A stretch of DNA of 64,000 nucleotides, from assembly GCF_037094685.1 (NCBI RefSeq), contig NZ_CP146614.1:3782001-3846000 (forward strand), given 5' to 3'. Positions 1 to 8,069 of the stretch are shown piece by piece; within the stretch, counting starts at the first letter, position 1; each line of letters begins with the position of its first letter. Below the pieces are notes generated by a model that worked only from the letters and a program-made list of their open reading frames with translations, searched no databases and had not been told where the DNA came from. Position numbers and translations under genes: made by a program. This DNA is from Massilia sp. METH4 (GTDB lineage Bacteria > Pseudomonadota > Gammaproteobacteria > Burkholderiales > Burkholderiaceae_D).

Positions 1-218
1 AGGACAAGGGCGAGCCGGAGCAGGGCGGCCAGAACGCCGTGGCGCCGCGCAAGTCCGGCATGATGATCGCTGTCGCGCTGCCCGACGGCGACGAGGACCA
101 GGCCGTGCAGGTGCTGCGCCGGCTGGGCGCCAACGATATCGAGCGCGCCGAAGGCACCATTGCCGGCGGCGACTGGAAAGACTTCGATCCGCTGTCGCTG
201 CCGCGACGCATCGCCTGA
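1..218 (+). CDS. C-terminal end of an unidentified protein (partial)
   Basis: An open frame enters from the left edge with codons starting at base 3 and ends at TGA 216-218, giving about 71 C-terminal residues. The visible part has a hydrophobic beta-strand-like segment (MMIAVALPDGDEDQAV), a short helix and a closing GDWKDFDP. It resembles tails of small stress-type proteins of Burkholderiales that I know only as hypothetical, so no function is assigned. The start and most of the gene lie outside the window. Confidence 0.6.
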   Translation, partial: DKGEPEQGGQNAVAPRKSGMMIAVALPDGDEDQAVQVLRRLGANDIERAEGTIAGGDWKDFDPLSLPRRIA

Positions 219-255
219 CGGGAGCGCCGGGCCACGTTCAATCTGGAGGGCGTGC

Positions 256-609
256 ATGACACACGCATGGGTAGAGCTCACGGGGCCGGACGGCCTCAAC
301 GTGCAGGCGCCGACCGAGGCGCAACTGGCGGCGGCGCTGTCGGAAATCTACGAGGGCGCCACTGCGGCCAGCGATGGCGTGGCGCCGTCGGCGGTACTGC
401 GCTTCGGCTACGACGACGGCCTCATGTACCAGATGGAAGTGGCACGCGGCGGCGCGATCCGCTTCGAGGAATGGTCGGACCGCGATTGCGAGATCGCCCT
501 GGCCAGCCCGCGGCAGATGTCGGCGGGCAAGGAAGATGCGTTGCAGTTGTGGAAGTGGATGACGCAGCGGCAGGTGGCCAAGATCCGCGACCAGGATTGG
601 CAGGAGTGA
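256..609 (+). CDS. Small hypothetical protein, 117 aa
   Basis: The start is ATG 256, preceded by GGAGGG at 245-250. An in-frame extension upstream lacks a ribosome site and overlaps the previous gene. The product is acidic and soluble with no signal peptide or membrane segment. It mixes predicted strands (AVLRFGYDDGLMYQMEV) with a helical C-terminus ending KWMTQRQVAKIRDQDWQE. No family recognised. It lies 37 bp after the preceding gene on the same strand and could be co-transcribed. Codon use looks like that of its neighbours. Confidence 0.6.
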   Translation: MTHAWVELTGPDGLNVQAPTEAQLAAALSEIYEGATAASDGVAPSAVLRFGYDDGLMYQMEVARGGAIRFEEWSDRDCEIALASPRQMSAGKEDALQLWKWMTQRQVAKIRDQDWQE

Positions 610-619
610 GGCAGGGGTT

Positions 620-790
620 TCGCGGAGCAAGCTCCGCGCCTGCCGAACGGCTGTGAGCCTGCAGGCTCCCAGCCCTGCGAACCGGGGGGCTTTGCCGGGG
701 TTTCGGAGAGCATGCTCTCCGCCGGCAAAGCGGGTTCGGCCTGCAGGCCGAACCCTGGGGAAGAGCATGCTCTCCGCCGGCAAAGCGGGC
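620..790. repeat. Cluster of palindromes and a 28-bp direct repeat
   Basis: This convergent gap between the hypothetical gene and usp holds several self-complementary units. A 16-bp perfect palindrome (GGAGAGCATGCTCTCC) is at 705-720 and an 18-bp perfect palindrome (TTCGGCCTGCAGGCCGAA) at 735-752. There are weaker stems around 623-638 and 655-668. A 28-bp segment at 707-734 recurs exactly at 762-789. Hairpins may end transcription of both flanking genes, but there is no U-tract. It could equally be a repetitive intergenic element. Confidence 0.75.
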
Positions 791-805
791 CAGCCAAGAA
801 CCGCG

Positions 806-1714
806 TCAATGCGCCATCAACACCGGCACATTCATCGCCTCCAGCACCGTGCGCGTCACCCCACCCAGCAGCGTCTCCCTGAACCGCGAGTGCCCGTAAG
901 CGCCAAGCACGACCAGGTCGCAGCCCACTTCGCCGGCCAGCATCAGCAGCGTTTCGCCGACGTCGCCGGGGCGCTTGAGCAAGCCCTGGCGGGCGGTCTG
1001 CCGCATGGCCACCTCGGCCGTGATGCCATGGCGCCCCAGCCAGGCGAGCACGTCGGCACCCGGCGTGTCGCCGAACGCGGCCGGTCGCAGGTCGGCATCC
1101 ACGATGGCGAGCGTGATCTTTTCGGCGCGCGCCAGCAGCGGCAGCGCCTCGCGCGTGGCCCGCGCGGACTCCTTGCTGGCATTCCAGGCGATCAGCACGT
1201 GGCGGCCGGGGGCGGGAGCGCCCGGGCTTGCAATGCCGGAAGTGGTGACGGAAATCGAGCCGCGCGGGCGCGCGGTGTGCGGCACCACCAGCACCGGGCA
1301 GCCCGATTCGGTGAGCACCTCGGCCGGGAAGGTGCCGGGCCCGGTGCCGCGGCCCTCCGGCAGCGCCTGCCCGACGATCGCCAGGTCGGCATGCCGGGCC
1401 ACGAGCGCCAGGCCGGCACCCGCTTCATCGTCGAGCACCCGTTCCTCGAAGCTGTGCACGCCGAGCGCGCGCAACTGCGGCGCAAAATCGGCCAGGGCGC
1501 GCCGCGCCCGTTCGCGCAGCACTTCGAGGTGCAAGGCGAGGTTCGGATCGTCGTCGTCGACCATCTCGTTCTGGTACAGGTAGCGCGACACACCCGTCAG
1601 CGCCACGCCGATCACGTGCGCGCCATGCTGCAGCGCCAGCTCGGCCGCCATCAGCACCCGCGCCGCCGAGTGCGGTGCCTCGTCCACGTGCACCAGTATC
1701 GTCTTGTAGCCCAT
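806..1714 (-). CDS. Universal stress protein, two tandem Usp domains
   Basis: 302 aa, made of two UspA folds (about 1-145 and 160-302). The second domain ends in the nucleotide-binding pattern GAYGHSRFRETLLGGVTRT, matching G-x2-G-x9-G-T/S of ATP-binding Usp proteins. The first has the weaker GQALPEGRGTGPGTFPAE. Such proteins bind ATP/AMP in the cytoplasm and help survival under starvation, redox or respiratory stress. The start is ATG at 1712-1714. A TATAAT hexamer sits 6 nt upstream, suggesting a leaderless message. Monocistronic, convergent with the upstream hypothetical gene. Confidence 0.9.
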   Translation of the reverse strand: MGYKTILVHVDEAPHSAARVLMAAELALQHGAHVIGVALTGVSRYLYQNEMVDDDDPNLALHLEVLRERARRALADFAPQLRALGVHSFEERVLDDEAGAGLALVARHADLAIVGQALPEGRGTGPGTFPAEVLTESGCPVLVVPHTARPRGSISVTTSGIASPGAPAPGRHVLIAWNASKESARATREALPLLARAEKITLAIVDADLRPAAFGDTPGADVLAWLGRHGITAEVAMRQTARQGLLKRPGDVGETLLMLAGEVGCDLVVLGAYGHSRFRETLLGGVTRTVLEAMNVPVLMAH

Positions 1715-1720
1715 GCGGGA

Positions 1721-1726
1721 ATTATA
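1721..1726 (-). promoter_or_regulatory. -10 element of usp, leaderless arrangement
   Basis: A perfect TATAAT (minus strand) ends 6 nt before the usp ATG, which places the expected +1 on the A of the start codon. No convincing -35 is seen at 16-18 bp. An activator or extra contacts may compensate. Confidence 0.5.
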
Positions 1727-1769
1727 GGCCGGTGCGGCGGGGCCGCCGCGCACAAATCGGGGCCGGGTG

Positions 1770-2141
1770 TCAGCGCCGCTGCTGTTCGAGCCGGGTCTGG
1801 CAGGCGATGCAAAGGCGGGCTTCCGGGCGGGCTTCGAGGCGCGAATAGCCGATCGGCTCGCCGCAGTTTTCGCAGTCGCCGTAGTCGCCGCTGTCGAATT
1901 TCGCCAATGCGTGGCGGATCGACGACAGCTGCGCCAGCCGGTGTTCGTCGGCCCCCGCTTCGAGCTGGTTCAGCGTGCGGTTACTGGCACTGTCGGCCGG
2001 TGAGGTTTCGACTTCGTCGACGGCCGGCGTGCGGTTGAACTCGCTGTTCGTGCGGCCCGCGAACTGCCGCAGCAGCGCAAGCTTGCGCTGCTCGAGGGAC
2101 GCCTGCAGCGCCGCGAGCTGGTCCGGTGTCAGGATGTTCAT
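1770..2141 (-). CDS. DksA/TraR-type zinc-finger protein, 123 aa
   Basis: A small DksA/TraR-family protein. An N-terminal coiled-coil helical hairpin (about 1-85) is followed by a four-cysteine finger, CENCGEPIGYSRLEARPEA then CIAC (C-x2-C-x17-C-x2-C). Family members insert the coiled coil into the secondary channel of RNA polymerase and modulate initiation. The coiled-coil tip here (DEVETSPADSASN) carries acidic residues, as needed for DksA-like activity. At 123 aa it is shorter than housekeeping DksA (about 150 aa), so it is probably an accessory paralogue. It is the last gene of a three-gene operon, and its start overlaps the previous stop as ATGA. Confidence 0.88.
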   Translation of the reverse strand: MNILTPDQLAALQASLEQRKLALLRQFAGRTNSEFNRTPAVDEVETSPADSASNRTLNQLEAGADEHRLAQLSSIRHALAKFDSGDYGDCENCGEPIGYSRLEARPEARLCIACQTRLEQQRR

Positions 2142-2635
2142 GATCCCATTGTATGCCCGCCGCCGTGGGAGAGCGAGGTCGTCTTTTCGGTCGTCGGCAA
2201 CGCGCCGACATGCTCCTTCAAGTCCTCCAGCGCGGGTACCAGCGCCTCGGGCCTGGCGGCGGCGATGGCGGCGGCAGCGTTCAGCAGGGCCGCGGCGATG
2301 CCCGCCAGTTCCTTGGCGCGCTCGATACGCCCGATGCGCTCGCGGGCACGCGCCGCCAGGTCGAGAAGTTCATGGACCGGTACCGCGAGCGCGCCTGCGG
2401 CCGTGCCCGCGGCGTTCGCGTACAGGGCATTGGCCTGCTGGCGCAAGGCCGTTTCCCGCTCGAACAGTTCCTGCGCCTCGTCCAGCGAGATGGCGCCGCC
2501 GGGCGTGGTGGCGTTCTTGCGGATCGCGGCCATGATGCGCTTGTGCAGCGCGGCCGCATTGCCGGAAAGGCTGTCGGCCAGCGCTTCGATGTCGGCGGCC
2601 GTTGCAGCGGCGGCAATGGTGGTGGGCTGGTTCAT
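2138..2635 (-). CDS. Hypothetical Ala-rich helical protein, 165 aa
   Basis: No family recognised. It is almost entirely helical and Ala/Leu/Glu-rich, with no signal peptide or clear membrane span. The stretch from about 50 to 125 has heptad-like spacing (LFERETALRQQANALY, then LLDLAARARERIGRIERA) typical of four-helix bundles. It overlaps the lipoprotein gene upstream and the DksA-like gene downstream by 4 bp each (ATGA), so all three are translationally coupled. The context suggests it works with the lipoprotein. Confidence 0.7.
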   Translation of the reverse strand: MNQPTTIAAAATAADIEALADSLSGNAAALHKRIMAAIRKNATTPGGAISLDEAQELFERETALRQQANALYANAAGTAAGALAVPVHELLDLAARARERIGRIERAKELAGIAAALLNAAAAIAAARPEALVPALEDLKEHVGALPTTEKTTSLSHGGGHTMGS

Positions 2636-3525
2636 GGCTTCGCTTCTCCCAGAGCGGCGATGCGTGCGGGTTGCAAATGTGCCGGCTCCGTCTGGTCGGG
2701 CGCGAACTCCCGGTACAGCGCCTCATGGCGCTCCCGCAGCGCCTGCACGTGTTGCCGGGCCAGCGTGTGGCGCCGCCCGAACAGGCGGTATTCGGCGAGT
2801 TTTTCCTGCCGGTGCGCCTTCGCCAGGGCCGCCAGCAGGCGGTCGCGCGGCGTGTCCACGAACGGGATTTCAATGTCGAGCATGCCCATCACGATCGCCT
2901 GTTCGTTGTCGTGATGCTTGTCGTAGTAGCGCAGCACCGTGCTCATCGCATCGAGCGTATCGCGCAGCGGCTGGTAGCCTTCACGCAGCATGTCCTGCAC
3001 GGCGCGTTCCTGGGCGGGCCTCGTCAGCGCGCGCGACGTAGCCCGCGCCAGGCCCGACACGGCGTTGACGTGGCGATCGGTCAAACCCGTATCGGGCCAC
3101 GTCTTGATGCCTTTCGCAGCCTCCTTGATCTGGTCCCCGGCATCGAAGTGGTCGCCGCTGGCCAGCTTGCCCAGCGTGCGCAGGTAGGCAGCGACCGCTT
3201 CATGGATCGCGACCAGGTCGGAAAAAGCGGCCCGGCGCGCGTCGTCGAGGGCCTGTTCGCGCCGATCAGCCGCCGCACCGAGGTAGGGTTGTTCGCGCTC
3301 GTACGTATCGCGAAAGCGCTGGCTCAGCTCGACGTAGCCGTTCAGCTTCGGCGCCTCGGCGGCAAAGGCGCGCGCCTCCTTCAGGCGGGCACTGCCGGCA
3401 CAACCGCCCAGCGTCGCCGCCAGCATGAGCAGCGCAGCAAGCCGCGGCAGTTGGCGCAGGTGTATCTGGAGGGCAAAAAGGCGAGGGAGGAGGAAAGCCG
3501 TTGTGGGAAGAAAGGCGCAGCGCAT
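2632..3525 (-). CDS. Predicted lipoprotein, helical, 297 aa
   Basis: The N-terminus holds a hydrophobic stretch ending in the lipobox LGGC (Cys about residue 42), so the mature protein is probably an acylated, periplasm-facing lipoprotein. Its signal region is unusually long, so the true start may be a downstream non-ATG codon. The rest is a long helical domain rich in Arg, Glu and Ala with no recognised family. It is the first gene of a three-gene operon with the helical hypothetical and the DksA-like gene. Function unknown; an envelope-stress role is only a guess from the company it keeps. Confidence 0.7.
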   Translation of the reverse strand: MRCAFLPTTAFLLPRLFALQIHLRQLPRLAALLMLAATLGGCAGSARLKEARAFAAEAPKLNGYVELSQRFRDTYEREQPYLGAAADRREQALDDARRAAFSDLVAIHEAVAAYLRTLGKLASGDHFDAGDQIKEAAKGIKTWPDTGLTDRHVNAVSGLARATSRALTRPAQERAVQDMLREGYQPLRDTLDAMSTVLRYYDKHHDNEQAIVMGMLDIEIPFVDTPRDRLLAALAKAHRQEKLAEYRLFGRRHTLARQHVQALRERHEALYREFAPDQTEPAHLQPARIAALGEAKP

Positions 3526-3646
3526 GATGGTCCCGTGAGGTAAGCGGAACGCACATCTTGCGACGAATAAAACACGGCTGTTTGCGCCAACGCAAACAGC
3601 TGTAGCCGGCTCGCGGAACTTGAGGAAGCGCTGAAACGGGAATCGA

Positions 3647-4456
3647 TCAGGCGGCCGGATTCAGCACTGCGGAAGGGGTGTGGCGTCGGCCACTGAGCCA
3701 CTGCAGGCCTTCGACCGTGCCGTTGCGCGGCCGGTACTCGCAGCCGACCCAGCCTTCGTAACCCAGCTCGTCCAGCAACGCGAACAGGCCGGGGTAGTCG
3801 ATCGTGCCGGTGCCGGGCTCGTGGCGGCCGGGCGCATCCGCCAGCTGCATGTGCGCGATATGCGGCATGGCCCGCCTGAGCATGGCTGGCACATCCTCGC
3901 CCATCATGTGCATGTGATAGATATCGGCCTGCAGCGCGACATGGCTGCTGTCGCAGGCGGCGATCACGTCCAGCGCCTGTTCGGTGCGGGACAGGAAATA
4001 GCCGGGCGTATCGATCGTGTTGAGCGGTTCGATGAGCAGCCGGATGCCGCGCGGGCCGCACAGGCGGGCCGCGTAGTCGATATTGAAAATGTAGATTTCA
4101 CGGGCGCGGCGCAGGTCCATGCCCGCCGGCACGGCGCCGGCCAGGCAATGCAGCTGTTGCACTCCCAGCAGCGTGGCGTATTCCAGCGCGCGGCTCACGC
4201 TGTCGCGAAACTCGCGGTGGCGGCGCGGGTCGCAGGCCAGGCCGCGGTCGCCCGCCGCCCAGTTACCTGCTGGAAGATTATGCAACACCATGCGCAGGCC
4301 GTTGTCGTCCAGCCGGCGGCGGATCTCGGTGGCATCGTGGTCATAGGGGAACTGGCATTCGACGGCGTCGAAGCCCGCCGCACGCGCGGCGGCGAACCGG
4401 TCCAGGAACGGCAGTTCCGTAAACAGCAGGGTCAGGTTGGCGGCGAACTTGGGCAT
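3647..4456 (-). CDS. hyi: Hydroxypyruvate isomerase (TIM-barrel)
   Basis: 269 aa, about the usual 258-270 of Hyi. It belongs to the xylose-isomerase-like TIM-barrel family that interconverts hydroxypyruvate and tartronate semialdehyde in glyoxylate/glycerate metabolism. The two metal-binding glutamates of the family are present: E143 (LIEPLNTID) and E240 (GCEYRPRNGTVEGL). The typical opening is MPKFAANLTLLFTE. Related 2-oxo-tetronate isomerases (OtnI) have very similar sequences and cannot be excluded. No glyoxylate carboligase or tartronate semialdehyde reductase gene is adjacent, so it stands alone here. Confidence 0.88.
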   Translation of the reverse strand: MPKFAANLTLLFTELPFLDRFAAARAAGFDAVECQFPYDHDATEIRRRLDDNGLRMVLHNLPAGNWAAGDRGLACDPRRHREFRDSVSRALEYATLLGVQQLHCLAGAVPAGMDLRRAREIYIFNIDYAARLCGPRGIRLLIEPLNTIDTPGYFLSRTEQALDVIAACDSSHVALQADIYHMHMMGEDVPAMLRRAMPHIAHMQLADAPGRHEPGTGTIDYPGLFALLDELGYEGWVGCEYRPRNGTVEGLQWLSGRRHTPSAVLNPAA

Positions 4457-4573
4457 ATGCGGCTATTGGTTTGGAAGCCACTATGGTAACAACTGCGGGC
4501 AGGGTTAGCAATTATGCACGATTTCCGATTCGATCGCCAGGGCGGTGGCTGGCAATCGAATCGTGTCGCCGGA

Positions 4574-5980
4574 TCAGCGACCCCGGCCGCCGCCGGAACG
4601 GCCCGAGGCGTTGCCGGAAGGTCGCTGGCCGCCGCGGGAGGCGTCGCCGCGGGCGCTGCCCTGGGCCGGGCGGTTGCCGCTGGCGGCCCCCGCGCTGTTG
4701 CCGGGGCGCGACATATTCGGCTTGCCGCGGCCGCCACCATTGCCGCCACCATTGCCGCCACCGGAGCGCGGGTTGCGATGATGGCCCGTCCCGCTGCGCA
4801 GCTGGATCGGCTGCGGCTTCGCGGTCGGGTCCGGCTCGAAGCCGGGAATGACTTCGCGCGGCAGCGTCTGCTTGATGAGCTTTTCGATATCCTTCAGCAT
4901 ATCGTGCTCGTCCACGCACACCAGCGAGACGGCCTCGCCCTTGGCGCCGGCGCGGCCGGTGCGGCCGATCCGGTGCACATAGTCTTCCGGCACGTTTGGC
5001 AAATCGTAGTTGACCACGTGCGGCAACTGGTCGATGTCGATGCCGCGCGCGGCGATATCGGTTGCCACCAGCACCTGCAGCGTGTTGTCCTTGAACTCGG
5101 CCAGCGCGCGGGTGCGGGCCGACTGGCTCTTGTTGCCGTGGATCGCCATCGCCTTGATGCCATCGGCGGACAGCTGTTCCACCAGCTTGTTGGCGCCGTG
5201 CTTGGTGCGCGTGAAGACCAGCACCTGCGTCCACTTGTGCGTGCGGATCAGGTGCGACAGCATCGGGTGCTTCTTGTCGCGGTCCACCGGGTGGATCTTC
5301 TGGGCGATGATCTCCACGGTCGAATTGCGGCGCGCCACCTCGATCGTGGCAGGCTTGTCCAGCAGGCCGTCGGCCAGCGCCTTGATCTCGTCCGAGAACG
5401 TGGCCGAGAACAGCAGGTTCTGCCGCTTTGCCGGCAGCGCCGCCAGCACCTTGCGGATATCGCGGATGAAGCCCATGTCCAGCATGCGGTCCGCTTCGTC
5501 CAGGACCAGGATCTCGATCCTGTCCAGGTTCACGGTACCTTGCGACATGTGGTCGAGCAGGCGGCCCGGCGTGGCCACGAGGATGTCCACGCCATGCTTC
5601 AATTGCTTGATCTGCGGGTTGATCGACACGCCGCCGAAGATCACGGCCGAGTTGAGCTTCGTATATTTGCCGTAGCAGCGCACGCTTTCCTCGACCTGGG
5701 CCGCCAGCTCGCGCGTGGGCGTCAGGATCAGAGCGCGGATCGGGCGCGGCGAGGTGTTGTTGACGAGTTTCGCACCGAAGTCGTTGGTGGACAGGCGATG
5801 CAGCAGGGGCAGCGTGAAGCCGGCCGTTTTACCGGTGCCAGTCTGTGCGCCGGCCAGCAGGTCGCCGCCGTTCAGCACGGCGGGGATGGCTTGGGTCTGG
5901 ATGGGCGTCGGCGCCGTGTAGCCGGCTTCGGTCACGGCACGGACGATCGCATCGGACAGACCGAGTTGAGTGAATGACAT
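4574..5980 (-). CDS. rhlE: DEAD-box ATP-dependent RNA helicase RhlE
   Basis: 468 aa. Helicase motifs appear in order: Q-motif (F3, PTPIQ 25-29), Walker A AQTGTGKT at 45-52, PTREL, ATPGR, DEAD 161-164, SAT 192-194, ARGID and [10 protein letters not shown] about 336-345. RhlE unwinds short RNA duplexes in ribosome assembly and RNA decay. From about residue 375 the tail is disordered and rich in Gly, Arg, Asn and Ser, including [13 protein letters not shown], an RNA-binding tail typical of RhlE. The ATG at 5980 is chosen because the helicase begins there ([10 protein letters not shown]); an upstream in-frame extension of 40 codons lacks domain content. Confidence 0.95.
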   Translation of the reverse strand: MSFTQLGLSDAIVRAVTEAGYTAPTPIQTQAIPAVLNGGDLLAGAQTGTGKTAGFTLPLLHRLSTNDFGAKLVNNTSPRPIRALILTPTRELAAQVEESVRCYGKYTKLNSAVIFGGVSINPQIKQLKHGVDILVATPGRLLDHMSQGTVNLDRIEILVLDEADRMLDMGFIRDIRKVLAALPAKRQNLLFSATFSDEIKALADGLLDKPATIEVARRNSTVEIIAQKIHPVDRDKKHPMLSHLIRTHKWTQVLVFTRTKHGANKLVEQLSADGIKAMAIHGNKSQSARTRALAEFKDNTLQVLVATDIAARGIDIDQLPHVVNYDLPNVPEDYVHRIGRTGRAGAKGEAVSLVCVDEHDMLKDIEKLIKQTLPREVIPGFEPDPTAKPQPIQLRSGTGHHRNPRSGGGNGGGNGGGRGKPNMSRPGNSAGAASGNRPAQGSARGDASRGGQRPSGNASGRSGGGRGR

Positions 5981-6117
5981 AGTTGCTCTGGAAGAAAATA
6001 GCCCCATGCCAGTCGGAGGCAGGGTAAATGTTCGGTCGCCGGACTGGTCGGCATTTCTTCCAGGAAGTATATCAGTATTCAGTGCAACGAAATTTCGCAC
6101 TAGAAATAAATAGGCGT

Positions 6118-6145
6118 AAAAAAGGCCCGAAACGGGCCTTTTTTT
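6118..6145 (-). terminator. Rho-independent terminator, suhB (bidirectional)
   Basis: Stem GGCCCG/CGGGCC (6124-6129 with 6133-6138) with an AAA loop. It is flanked by A6 on the left and T7 on the right, so it can act on both strands. It lies just past the suhB stop on the minus strand and ahead of the rhlE leader. Confidence 0.88.
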
Positions 6146-6172
6146 GTATCAAAGCTACACCAAGGGTTGCTT

Positions 6173-6964
6173 CTAGGCAAACTCTGCCAGCAAACCAACC
6201 ATTTGGCCGAACACACGCGGGCTGCCGGCGATCACGTGGCCGGTCTGCATGTAGTTCGATTCGCCATCGAATTCGCCGGCGATGCCGCCCGCCTCGGTCA
6301 CCAGGAGCGTGCCGGCCGCGATATCCCAAGGTTGCAGGCTCTTCTCATAATAGCCGTCCAGGCGACCGCATGCCACGTAGGCCAGGTCCAGCGCGGCCGA
6401 ACCGGCGCGGCGCACGCCATGACAACGCTCGGCCATGATGCCGTACATCTTCAGGTATTCATCGAGTGCCTTCGGGCTGCCGTTCTTGTAGCCGGTGCCC
6501 AGCAGTGCGCCGGAGATGCGGTCCAGCTTGCGCACGCGGATGCGCTTCTCGTTCAGGAAGGCGCCGGCGCCTTTCTCGGCCGTGAACAGCTCGTTGCGCA
6601 CGGGGTCGTAGACGACGCCCAGCGTGATCACGCCGCGCTGCTGCAGCGCGATCGAGACCGCGTATTGCGGAAAACCGTGGATGAAGTTGGTGGTGCCGTC
6701 CAGCGGATCGATGATCCACACGAATTCGCTCTCGTCGTTCACATTGCCGGTGGTGCCGGATTCCTCGCCCAGGAAGGCGTGGGTGGGGTAGGCCTTCTGC
6801 AGCACCTCGATGACGGCTTCCTCGGCGGCGCGGTCCACGTCGGTGACGAAATCGTTCGGGTTCTTCTCGGCGAAGCTGACGCGGTCGAGGTCGAACGAAG
6901 CGCGGTTGATGACGGCGGCGGCGCGGCGCGCGGCCTTCACGGCCGTGTTGAGCATTGGATGCAT
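6173..6964 (-). CDS. suhB: Inositol-1-monophosphatase family protein SuhB
   Basis: 263 aa. Diagnostic metal-binding motifs of the inositol monophosphatase family are present: GEES (66-69), DPLDGTTNF (86-94) and PWDIAAG with Asp about 213. In proteobacteria SuhB also joins the rRNA antitermination complex, so regulation may be its main role. The start is ATG 6964 (MHPMLNTAVKAA); an upstream extension has no family similarity. It is divergent from trmJ, an arrangement commonly conserved in Burkholderiales. Confidence 0.95.
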   Translation of the reverse strand: MHPMLNTAVKAARRAAAVINRASFDLDRVSFAEKNPNDFVTDVDRAAEEAVIEVLQKAYPTHAFLGEESGTTGNVNDESEFVWIIDPLDGTTNFIHGFPQYAVSIALQQRGVITLGVVYDPVRNELFTAEKGAGAFLNEKRIRVRKLDRISGALLGTGYKNGSPKALDEYLKMYGIMAERCHGVRRAGSAALDLAYVACGRLDGYYEKSLQPWDIAAGTLLVTEAGGIAGEFDGESNYMQTGHVIAGSPRVFGQMVGLLAEFA

Positions 6965-7119
6965 GGCAATTCCGTAATAATGGACAGGCCGCCAGCGCGG
7001 CTCGGAGCGGCGCGCGGGGCGGTGGCTGTGTGAACAGGAGCGAATTAAAAGAGCGGGGCTGAACGGCGCCAACGCAGGGCGTTGTAAAATCTGCCGTTTC
7101 GCGAAAACCGCTATTCTAA

Positions 7120-7908
7120 ATGATGCCGAAGGAAATCACACCGCCTCTTTTCAACCGTCTGCGCGTCATCCTTGTCGAGACGAGCCGGCCCGGGAACATC
7201 GGTTCCGTCGCCCGTGCGATGAAAACGATGGGTTTCTCGGAGCTCGTGCTCGTCAATCCGCGCGTCGAGGGCGCCCTGCAGCACGAGGAAGCGGTGGCGT
7301 TCGCCAGCGGCGCGCAGGACATCCTCGCCAGTGCGCGCATCGTGACCACGATGGCCGAGGCGCTGGACGGCATCAACCACGCCGCCGCCGTGTCGGCGCG
7401 CCTGCGCGAATTCTCGCCGCCGGTGCAGACGCCGCGCGAAGTGGCCCAGCACGTCGCGCTTGCGGCAAGCGCCGCCACGGGGCAGGATTTCTATCCTGCC
7501 CTGCTTTTCGGTAACGAGCGCTTCGGCCTCCCGAACGAGATCGTGGAGCGCTGCAATGTGCTGATCAACATTCCCGCCAACCCGGACTACTCGTCGCTGA
7601 ACCTGGCCCAGGCGGCCCAGGTGCTGCTGTATGAATGCCGCATGGCGGCGCTGGGCGGCACGGGCATCGCCGCCGGGTCCGTGGGCTTTCATGGCGACGC
7701 AGCCAGCCAGGCGCAGATCGAGGGCATGTATGCGCACCTGGAACAGGCGCTCGTCGCGATCGGCTTCCTCGACGCCGACAATCCCCGCAAGCTGATGCCG
7801 CGCCTGAAACGGCTGTTCGCCCGCGCCGGGCTGGAGACGGAAGAGGTGAACATCCTGCGCGGCATCGCGCGGCAGATGATGGAAAAGGCGCGCAAGCCAG
7901 GGGAATGA
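7120..7908 (+). CDS. trmJ: tRNA (cytidine/uridine-2'-O-)-methyltransferase TrmJ
   Basis: 262 aa SPOUT (TrmH-type) methyltransferase that 2'-O-methylates position 32 of tRNAs using SAM. The family signatures are LVETSRPGNIGSVARAMKTM near the N-terminus, LLFGNERFGLPNE, and IPANPDYSSLNLAQAAQ forming the trefoil-knot SAM site. Tandem ATGs at 7120 and 7123 leave the exact start open. A TAAAAT -10 lies at 7085-7090. The last 14 codons, including the stop, are part of a 61-bp unit duplicated immediately downstream. Confidence 0.94.
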   Translation: MMPKEITPPLFNRLRVILVETSRPGNIGSVARAMKTMGFSELVLVNPRVEGALQHEEAVAFASGAQDILASARIVTTMAEALDGINHAAAVSARLREFSPPVQTPREVAQHVALAASAATGQDFYPALLFGNERFGLPNEIVERCNVLINIPANPDYSSLNLAQAAQVLLYECRMAALGGTGIAAGSVGFHGDAASQAQIEGMYAHLEQALVAIGFLDADNPRKLMPRLKRLFARAGLETEEVNILRGIARQMMEKARKPGE

Positions 7909-7988
7909 TCCCGCCGGCGGCGGCAGCGCGCGGCAGATGATGGAAGAGGCGCGCAAGCCGGGGGAATAATCCCGCCGGCGGCGGCAGC
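7867..7988 (+). repeat. Two tandem copies of a 61-bp unit spanning the trmJ 3' end
   Basis: Copy 1 (7867-7927) contains the last codons and TGA of trmJ. Copy 2 (7928-7988) follows directly with only three differences, all transitions. Read in the trmJ register, the differences are AAG to GAG, CCA to CCG and TGA to TAA, so copy 2 could still encode the same C-terminus with a valid stop. Confidence 0.9.
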
Positions 7989-7993
7989 GCGCT

Positions 7994-8034
7994 GGTGTCG
8001 GACATCATTTTCTCCGAAAATGGTGTCCGACACC
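7994..8034. repeat. REP-like hairpin, GGTGTCGGACA family
   Basis: Arms 7994-8012 and 8016-8034 are complementary over 19 bp with one mismatch and a 3-nt loop. The core is GGTGTCGGAC/GTCCGACACC followed by ATTTTC/GAAAAT. A hairpin of the same build lies at 13108-13150. It sits between trmJ and the lipase gene, so it may also affect transcript ends. Confidence 0.85.
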
Positions 8035-8069
8035 GGTTCTCCCCCGAAGCAAAGCATAGGAGAGTAACA

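Noticed and set aside
160..255. Longer version of the small hypothetical gene starting near 160
   Set aside because: Would overlap the end of the previous gene by about 60 bp and lacks a ribosome site, whereas ATG 256 follows GGAGGG.
7995..8069. Upstream in-frame start of the lipase-like gene
   Set aside because: The extension is translated REP-like hairpin; ATG 8070 has a good ribosome site and starts the membrane helix.
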